Part shown: positions 17,449-23,168 of the stretch, piece after piece
How positions within the stretch are numbered: position 1 is the stretch's first letter
How the letters are laid out: each line of letters starts with the position of its first letter
Assembly (NCBI GenBank): GCA_001275005.1
Contig: JWZX01003240.1
Span: 1-23,168 of the forward strand
Source of the DNA: Chrysochromulina tobinii
Taxonomy: Eukaryota > Haptophyta > Prymnesiales > Chrysochromulinaceae
DNA: 23,168 nt
Direction: 5' to 3'
Notes under the pieces: model-generated
What the model saw: only the letters and a program-made list of their open reading frames with translations
What the model was told of the DNA's origin: nothing
The model's database searches: none
Position numbers and translations under genes: made by a program

Positions 17449-20400
17449 TTAGGCAATCAACTCGTGCTCGCTCCCTTGCAACTTGGGAGGCGCATGCAAC
17501 TTGGCGTTGTACCGTACCAGGCGTTGGACAAGTTGCACGTCGGTGCCTCCATGCATCCCCGTCGATGCAGCCCCTTCTTGCTCGCTCCCTTGCATCTGGG
17601 GAGGCCCTTGCACCTTGGACCATGCCTTTGCTCCCGGCGTTGTGCGCTGGCACGTGTTGGAGGGCGATGCGTGCGAGGGCGCGAGGGGGGTATCTTGTGA
17701 AGCGAGCAGTCTACCTACTGGAAGCGTCGCGGTGCCGTTGCGTTTCGCGACACTGCTGAGTGGCGGATAGCAGCGGTTCGAGAGTCGAGCGATCCCTGCG
17801 CCCTCGGCCGCTGCGGATCCCGCCACGAGCCATTCCTGATCTGGCTCCTCCTCCTCCGCAGCCTCGCGGCTGAACCACGCGGGGATGGCGGCATCATCCC
17901 ATTCGAGCCGGGGCGGACGTGATGGCGCGCTCTCGCCCTCAAGCACGCGCGACCTCCCATCGAGCCCCTGGTTCGCGCTGTGAAAGACTTCGAGCGTGGC
18001 GCGCTTACGCCAGAGGATGTTCGCCCGCGCGATCGCGACCTCTGCGGTCACGTCGGGCAGTAGCGCGCTGATCACGTAGTGGACGCCGAGCATGAGGTGT
18101 TCACACACGAAGAGGAAGAACACCTGATTGTCAGCGTTGATCTCGAAGACGCCGAAGACGCTGATCGGCAATGCCCCGCTGGAGACCGTCGAGGTGAACC
18201 CAATGAGGCCCATATTGGTGAAGATGCTCACTATGCCCATCACGGCAAGTACCTTGTGCCACGAGCCAATGTCCTGAGCGCCCGCGTAGCGCGGCCGCTG
18301 CGTATTGCGCAGCAGCTTGTACGCGTCAGTTCGGATCTCAGCCATGAACGAAAAGTAGCATACGACGGCCGCGATGGGGAAGGCGGGCGCAAAGAGCGTC
18401 ACATACCCAAGCTGCGTCATGAGGAACAGGTACTCTGCAAAGCACCCTTCGTGTGGCTCGAGCATCGCCTGTTCCTCGTACGGGCTCCGCGGCTTGAAGT
18501 TGCCGCCGTGCCTGATGAGAGACCTGCCTAATTTGGACTCTTCGGAGAGCCGTCGCATGAATGCCATCAGCCGAGGCAGCACATACTCGCTCACCTTGGC
18601 GAGGAGCTGCGTGCCGAAGGACGAGCGAGGGGATTATCAGCGGCCATCATCAGAGGCCATCATCAGAGGCCAACATCAGCGGCCATCATCAGAGGCCATC
18701 AGCAGAGGCCATCAGCAGCGGCCATCACACCTGCGAGAAGATGACGAGAGAGGAGAGCAGTGTAGACAGCTCCGCCATGCAGAACGGGTTGAAGCCGCCA
18801 TGCGTCCCCTTGATATACTCGGCCGTATAGTCAAAGTGGCTCGCGTCGTGGCAGTACTCAGTCATCCCGGGCAGTAGACTGACCTGTGAGGCCTCGAGGA
18901 ATGCTATGTAGAAGAGCGTGGCGTAACTGTTGACGAAATAGAAGCACGAGGTCTTGAGCACGAGAGCGTCCTCGTACGCCGTCACAGTGCGGTAGTTTTC
19001 CCAGTTGTTCAGCTTGACGGCGAGCAGCCCGTACAAGTAGTTGGTGAAGACGAGCCACGCAGAGTACAGCGCGGAGCCCATGCAGGAGCCCAGAGTCACC
19101 GCGTACCTGTGGGGAGTGGGCGCGCCATGGTGAGCACTTGCATGCGAGAGCGCTGAAGGCATGCATGAGCCCAGTGTCCGCGCGTACGTACCAGGACGCA
19201 AGCTTCACCTTCACCCCCCTCCCCTCGAGCTGGAGAGCGGGGATGGAAGAAGCGTCCGAGTCGAAGTCAAGCTCGGCCACCCCGAGGAGGATGGCGTGCG
19301 TGCTCGACAGGGACATCATCAGGACGGAGCGGTACGCGAACAGCGTGGCCACACCAATCATCACCATCGTCACAAAGGGCACGATCACGAGATACGAGAA
19401 GAGCGTGCGCCGTTGCCGCTGCCCAGCCGAAAAGCGCCGAATCACCGGTGCTGCCGCACTGAGACGGTCATGCTCATCGACCTCGATGAAGTCCTCGTCG
19501 CGCGAGTAGAAGCCGCGGGCGAGCTCGCCGCGGAATTGCGGTCGCACGTGCTCCGTCGCCTCAAAGTCCTGATGAGGCAGCCAATCAGGCGGGGCACGTG
19601 AGAGGGCTTGCAAGCTGGTCGGATCGCGCGCGTCCACGACCTCCATGTTCCAGGGGAAGGCATTCAGTGGAAATCAGTGCCAAATCAGAGCCAATCAGTG
19701 GCAATCGGTGGCAATCAGTGCCAACAGTGCCACTCGGTGGCAATCAATGGCATCCGTGGCACTCGTGGCAATCAGTGGCAATCAGTGGTCATCAGCGTCC
19801 ACGTACCTCGACGTTCCAGCGGAAGGCGAGCTGCGCCTCCTCGCGCCTCCACGTCTTGGCAAACCAAGGGGTCCACACCATGATGAACACGGAGTACGCC
19901 GGCGCTAAAGGGTTGTCGACGGTGCCGTACCAAAAGCTGCCGAGGACGACGAAAAGCCCGACGAGCCCGGGCAAAAGCAGGCTGCGAGTGAGGTGCTGCA
20001 GGAACGCAAAGTACAGCGCGAGCCGCTCACCAAAGTAGTCGCGGATCTGATCAAGAGGTTGGTCGGGCCACCAGCTGCACTGAGCATGTAGCCACTGCTC
20101 CGCGAGAGCACCGCTTCCGATGGTGGGCTCGTGCACGGGTACAACTGCCGTGAGTACCCCGCGCTCGATCTCGAGGCTCAGGTCGAGGTCGCACCCGCCC
20201 TCAGAGAGCCCGAGCTCGAGGGCGGAGATGATGAGCCGCTGACGCTCAAGCGAGCTGAACAAGGTGCCACTTGCCGCCCGCGCGAAGAGCTTCTGGGTTT
20301 CACGTGTGTAGTCCGTGTACCCACCGGTTTCGAGGCGCTTTTCCATGCTCGTCCGCTCCGCAAACTCCTCGAGCAGCCTGTCGGGCGCCGCGATCTTGAG

Positions 20401-20754
20401 CAGTACCTTCTCGCCACTTCTTGAGACCTCGCGTGAGAGCTCCAGGCCGATGAAGCGCATGCGCGAGACGATGGTGCGCCTCCGCAATGCAGCCTCTGTC
20501 TTCTCAATGAGCTGGCTTCGCAGTCCGCTGCCAGGGTTATCATTGGGATGCACGAGGATGATGTCGTACTCATACTGTTGCCGGCTGGAGGACGCCTCGT
20601 CGATCGGCTTGGGCAGCACTCCGCTCGCAGACGGCCCATCGGACCGTGGACCATCGGCCGGCAGCAGGGGCCGCAAGCTCCCAGGCGGGCCGATGTAGAC
20701 ACCACGCTGGCCAGCGGCGGGTACGGACGTTACCGGGCGTCGGGGCCGCGACAT
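17449..20754 (-). CDS. TMEM16/anoctamin family membrane protein
   Basis: Four exons, 20754-19807, 19640-19192, 19106-18731 and 18606-17449, join in frame to give 976 residues; an ATG at 20862 would add 36. The cytosolic N-terminal domain (about 60-235) precedes the anoctamin signature IRDYFGERLALYFAFL (237-252) at TM1. Later hallmarks are CFYFVNSYATLFYIAFLEA (TM5), LGYVTLFAPAFPIA (TM7), FMAEIRTDAYKLL (TM8) and GAQDIGSWHKVLAVMGI. The C-terminal 170 residues are low complexity with a repeated PP(Q/K)(M/L)QGSE phrase. TMEM16 proteins are Ca2+-activated lipid scramblases or chloride channels. Ca2+-site residues equivalent to TMEM16A E654, E702, E734 and D738 appear as E598, E649, E681 and D685, but the E705 position is F652. 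Exon 4 could instead begin at 18594, removing LLAK from TM6. Confidence 0.88.
18607..18730 (-). repeat. TMEM16 intron 3 with GGCCATCATCAGA repeats
   Basis: GT-AG intron of 124 bases, phase 0 (donor CGCAG|GTGTGA, acceptor CGCAG|CTCCTC). Variants of GGCCATCATCAGA recur about seven times (sense CTGATGGCC or CTGATGATGGCC). Confidence 0.75.
19107..19191 (-). other. TMEM16 intron 2
   Basis: GT-AG intron of 85 bases, phase 2, splitting a Trp codon (LASW|YAV). GTACG occurs at the donor (CCTG|GTACG) and right after the acceptor (ACAG|GTACG). It has no tandem array, although a short 'GCATG...GAGCCCAG' phrase resembles the next exon. Confidence 0.7.
19641..19806 (-). repeat. TMEM16 intron 1 with GGCAATCAGT repeats
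   Basis: GT-AG intron of 166 bases, phase 0. GGCAATCAGT and variants (sense ACTGATTGCC) fill most of it. Donor context AACGTCGAG|GTACGTGGACGC and acceptor context AACATGGAG|GTCGTGGACGC are near copies of each other. Confidence 0.78.
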
Positions 20755-21095
20755 GAATGGGCTTCGGGGATGCGATCGCGAAATTGGCGCGATCTTTTGC
20801 CAAGTTTGGTGTTTCGTCAAAACTCTCAGATTCGAACAAGTATCGAATGTGGAAATCCCCATATTCAAGCCCCCAAACCAGCCCCCAAACCCTAATTTCT
20901 GTGCTTAGAATATCGAGCGCGGGAACATGGAGCATATGCGAGAGGGAAGGTGCCGTGATACCTCGTCCTCGAACATGCCGGACTCGAAGTAGCTTGAACA
21001 GACTCGAACCAGTTGTCACTGTAGTGGCCCTACCTAAATCAACCTAGTGCGCTCAGCTTTCAATCGGTGAATTGTGATGATCGAGAGGGGCGATG
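20755..21095. other. Intergenic region upstream of TMEM16
   Basis: This is 341 bases between the EF-hand gene stop and the TMEM16 start (both minus). It likely holds the TMEM16 promoter or 5' UTR. The phrase CCCCCAAACC is repeated at about 20869-20891. No further gene was seen. Confidence 0.45.
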
Positions 21096-21626
21096 TCAGT
21101 GGTGCCTTAGTCCGCGCTGTGGTCGTAGAAGGAGTAGCTCATTGAGGTCGATGAAGCCGGACCGATCAATGTCGTACTGAGAGAACTTCTGATCAATGTG
21201 AGCAGAAGTGTATGAGGTTCCGACTTGCGCCGAGACGAGTTCAAGCAACGCCGAAAATTCAGTGGGCGAGAGCAGCCCGTCGCCATCAGAGTCATGATGG
21301 CACAGCAGCAGCGCGGTCTGCTCGATGTCTTCGTCTGAGGCGCCTGAGATGCCATCCTCCTCGGCCGACGCGCCGCCAAGCGGACTGGTCGTTTTGGCGG
21401 CAACTTGCTCAAAGTAGCCGCGCAGCTCGACATTCTTGTCATTCAGGACTCGCCGCTCGAGCGCAATCATGATGCGCCGCGTGACCACCTTCGCGTCAGC
21501 ACCTGTGGCGACTTCGTAGTTACTGAAGGACATTCCGCGGCGGGCGACCATCTTGGCTTGTAAATGACTGAGGGCGATTATCAAGAGCGCGGCCTCAGTC
21601 GCGTCGCGCTGCTTGCAAACAGACAC
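21096..21626 (-). CDS. EF-hand protein, 5' end uncertain
   Basis: The open frame 21626-21096 encodes up to 176 residues and has two canonical EF-hand loops near the C terminus, DSDGDGLLSPTE and DIDRSGFIDLNE (residues 87-98 and 127-138 counted from the ATG at 21551). The first half is helical and charged with no domain I know. No ATG starts the full frame; the base triplet just upstream of 21626 is TAG, and CGCATAG|GTGTCT could be an intron acceptor. The gene therefore either starts at ATG 21551 (151 residues) or has an upstream exon in 21627-22080. Likely a Ca2+ sensor; partner unknown. Confidence 0.7.
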   Translation of the reverse strand: MSVCKQRDATEAALLIIALSHLQAKMVARRGMSFSNYEVATGADAKVVTRRIMIALERRVLNDKNVELRGYFEQVAAKTTSPLGGASAEEDGISGASDEDIEQTALLLCHHDSDGDGLLSPTEFSALLELVSAQVGTSYTSAHIDQKFSQYDIDRSGFIDLNELLLLRPQRGLRHH

Positions 21627-22080
21627 CTATGCGGCGCGGATGGCGGGATAGCAACGCGCTCAGTACGACGCTTTTCGCGAAGAACGCGGGCTCCCTTTTC
21701 GAATGACCGATCTACAGGTGAAGGTTTTTACCTTCCAGCGTGAGAGGTGCACGTGAGAGGTATTTCGTTTTATGACAAACAGCGGCATGGGGAGCGCGCG
21801 GCGTGCGGGCGGGTCAGAGACCGCGGCGTCCCGACGACCTGTTGCGGGCTAATATGGTACAATGTATCTTGGTATGGCCTGGAGCCTTCTTGGTCGTCCC
21901 TTCTGTCCGGTCCTCGTGTTGAGATTGTCGTATGGTTTTGAGGGGGGCTTGAGATTTCAACCAACCGCGTCGCGCAAACGAGGGGTTGGGAGACGGGACT
22001 GCGCACCGGCACCGCGGTCGGCGCGGTGGCTCTATGGGGGGGCGACGGGACGGTCCCGCGATCAGAATTGCATCGGATAC
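21627..22080. other. Intergenic region between the EF-hand and DUF1475-like genes
   Basis: This is 454 bases with no convincing gene. It should hold the promoter and perhaps a 5' exon of the EF-hand gene. Short open frames on both strands have no domain. Confidence 0.45.
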
Positions 22081-22896
22081 TCAGCGTAGCAGCGTAACAG
22101 CGTCGTTTGCCGTGCCGAGCAGCGTGAGGCCGGCTTTGTGCGTCCACACGCGCGCCGCGAGCCACAAGCACGCAAATGGGCTGCCGAGCACGCAGATGGC
22201 GAGCGTCCACAGTATGCCGTATATGCGGCCGTCGGTGGCGACGATGACACCACACAGACACAGGGCCACCGTGTAGTAGTCTGCGATCGTCGTCAACAGC
22301 CACGATGATGTCCACCCAACGTCGTCCATCCTGAACGGAAAGAGCGGCTGAGCAAGGATCGTGGCCGTGAGCAGCGCAAAGAAGCTGAGGCCAAGCAATG
22401 CGTAGAAGGCGATGGCGCCCATGACAGTCTGGGAGATCGGTCGCAGTGATCGCGTGCCGCTCTTGTTGCTGCCATCAAATGAGTCCGCACACTGGAGCGT
22501 ATGAAAGCTCCAGAGGCGCAGCACGAGCCACAAGCACGCAAACGGGCTGCCGAGCACGCAGATGGCGAGCGTCCACAGTATGCCGTATATGCGGCCGTCG
22601 GTGGCGACGATGACACCACACAGACACAGGGCCGCCGTGTAGTAGTCTGCGATCGTCGTCAACAGCCACGATGATGTCCACCCAACATCGTCCATCCTGA
22701 ACGGAAAGAGCGGCTGAGCAAGGATCGTGGCCGTGAGCAGCGCAAAGAAGCTGAGGCCAAGGAGAGTGTAGAGAGCTGCGACGACACGAGCTGTATTGCT
22801 CTGGGGCGCTGAGGTTAGCATTCCTGGAGGCGGTGCTGTGCTCGTTCCGCTAGCTCCGCGCATCCAATGTTCACGGCGAGCGGAACACGCGGGCAT
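22081..22896 (-). CDS. DUF1475-like membrane protein, internally duplicated
   Basis: A 271-residue single-exon frame runs from ATG at 22896-22894 to TGA at 22083-22081. It has two copies of an approximately 80-residue module (about 40-128 and 163-250), each with a hydrophobic helix (LLGLSFFALLTATILAQ), PLFPFRMDDVGWTSSWLLTT, IADYYT, LCLCGVIVATDGR and a last helix (WTLAICVLGSPFACLWL). The PFR...W...T..D.Y layout followed by G...LW and C..GS....C resembles plant DUF1475 proteins (inference from pattern, not alignment). Each half predicts about three membrane segments. Function is unknown. Two gene copies fused by tandem duplication is the obvious origin. Confidence 0.75.
   Translation of the reverse strand: MPACSARREHWMRGASGTSTAPPPGMLTSAPQSNTARVVAALYTLLGLSFFALLTATILAQPLFPFRMDDVGWTSSWLLTTIADYYTAALCLCGVIVATDGRIYGILWTLAICVLGSPFACLWLVLRLWSFHTLQCADSFDGSNKSGTRSLRPISQTVMGAIAFYALLGLSFFALLTATILAQPLFPFRMDDVGWTSSWLLTTIADYYTVALCLCGVIVATDGRIYGILWTLAICVLGSPFACLWLAARVWTHKAGLTLLGTANDAVTLLR
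22158..22761. repeat. Recent in-frame tandem duplication inside the DUF1475-like gene
   Basis: 22158-22395 and 22524-22761 (238 bases each, offset 366) differ at only three positions by my count. The 366-base spacing is 122 codons, so the frame is kept. Confidence 0.9.
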
Positions 22897-23168
22897 CTCC
22901 GGGGTTCTCCGCGTGCGTTTCGTTTGACGAATTGGAAGTTTTCTGGAAATGGAATGTGCATGTGAGTTTAATCAAAATTACGCATGACACATTCATCTCG
23001 GCCACACTGCGAAGCCCCACAGACATTCGGGCGGAGAGACAGTGGTTTGTGCGTTGCCGCGGCCCGGCGGGACAAAAAGAGGGCGACTTTTCGATACTGG
23101 TAGAGATATTTTGCGCGCGCAGCGCGCAACAAAATTGCGCCGCGCAGCGGCGCCAAGCGGCGCCGCAG
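22897..23168. other. Upstream region with GC-rich inverted repeats
   Basis: Likely promoter of the DUF1475-like gene, then GC-rich sequence at the window end. TTGCGCGC and GCGCGCAA form a short stem at 23111-23129, and GGCGCC-containing palindromes follow. No gene was called. Confidence 0.45.

Noticed and set aside
1-23168. tRNA or rRNA genes
   Set aside because: I scanned by eye for T-loop-like GGTTCGA phrases and rRNA cores; the few hits had no matching cloverleaf. A tRNA search program would be decisive.

Overview
This window comes from a nuclear genome, most likely a GC-rich unicellular alga. The genes have GT-AG spliceosomal introns, very GC-rich third codon positions, eukaryote-only families (UBE2O, EME1, TMEM16, DUF1475) and no bacterial operon features. 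Introns full of short tandem repeats built on TGATGACC, TGATTGGC or TGATGGCC fit a haptophyte, but that placement is inference and a stramenopile or other alga is possible.

Layout: 1-733 (+) is the 3' part of an EF-hand/cyclic-nucleotide-binding protein. 1755-2885 (-) encodes a coiled-coil protein. 3512-6967 (-) is a seven-exon gene whose product carries the three motif blocks of the class II (edema factor/CyaA/ExoY-like) nucleotidyl cyclases, with a centrin-like EF-hand pair nested between the first and second blocks. 7532-8569 (-) is EME1-like, divergent from a UBE2O-like E2/E3 gene at 8765-12582 (+). 13410-14249 (-) encodes a protein with four zinc modules. About 14613-16921 (+) is a divergent ELP3-like radical SAM/GNAT gene whose best-supported C terminus is a membrane tail in a shifted frame. 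17449-20754 (-) is a four-exon TMEM16/anoctamin. 21096-21626 (-) is an EF-hand protein, and 22081-22896 (-) is a DUF1475-like membrane protein made of two nearly identical halves.

Four genes relate to Ca2+ or cyclic-nucleotide signalling: the EF-hand/CNB protein, the EF-hand cyclase, TMEM16 and the EF-hand protein. EME1 and UBE2O share a bidirectional promoter region. I see no operon-like logic beyond this neighbourhood, and eukaryotic gene order may be accidental.

The main points for a second look are the EF-hand-in-cyclase architecture, the introns with branch-point-like repeat arrays and duplicated splice boundaries, the hidden transmembrane tail of the ELP3-like gene, and the altered Ca2+ site of the TMEM16.
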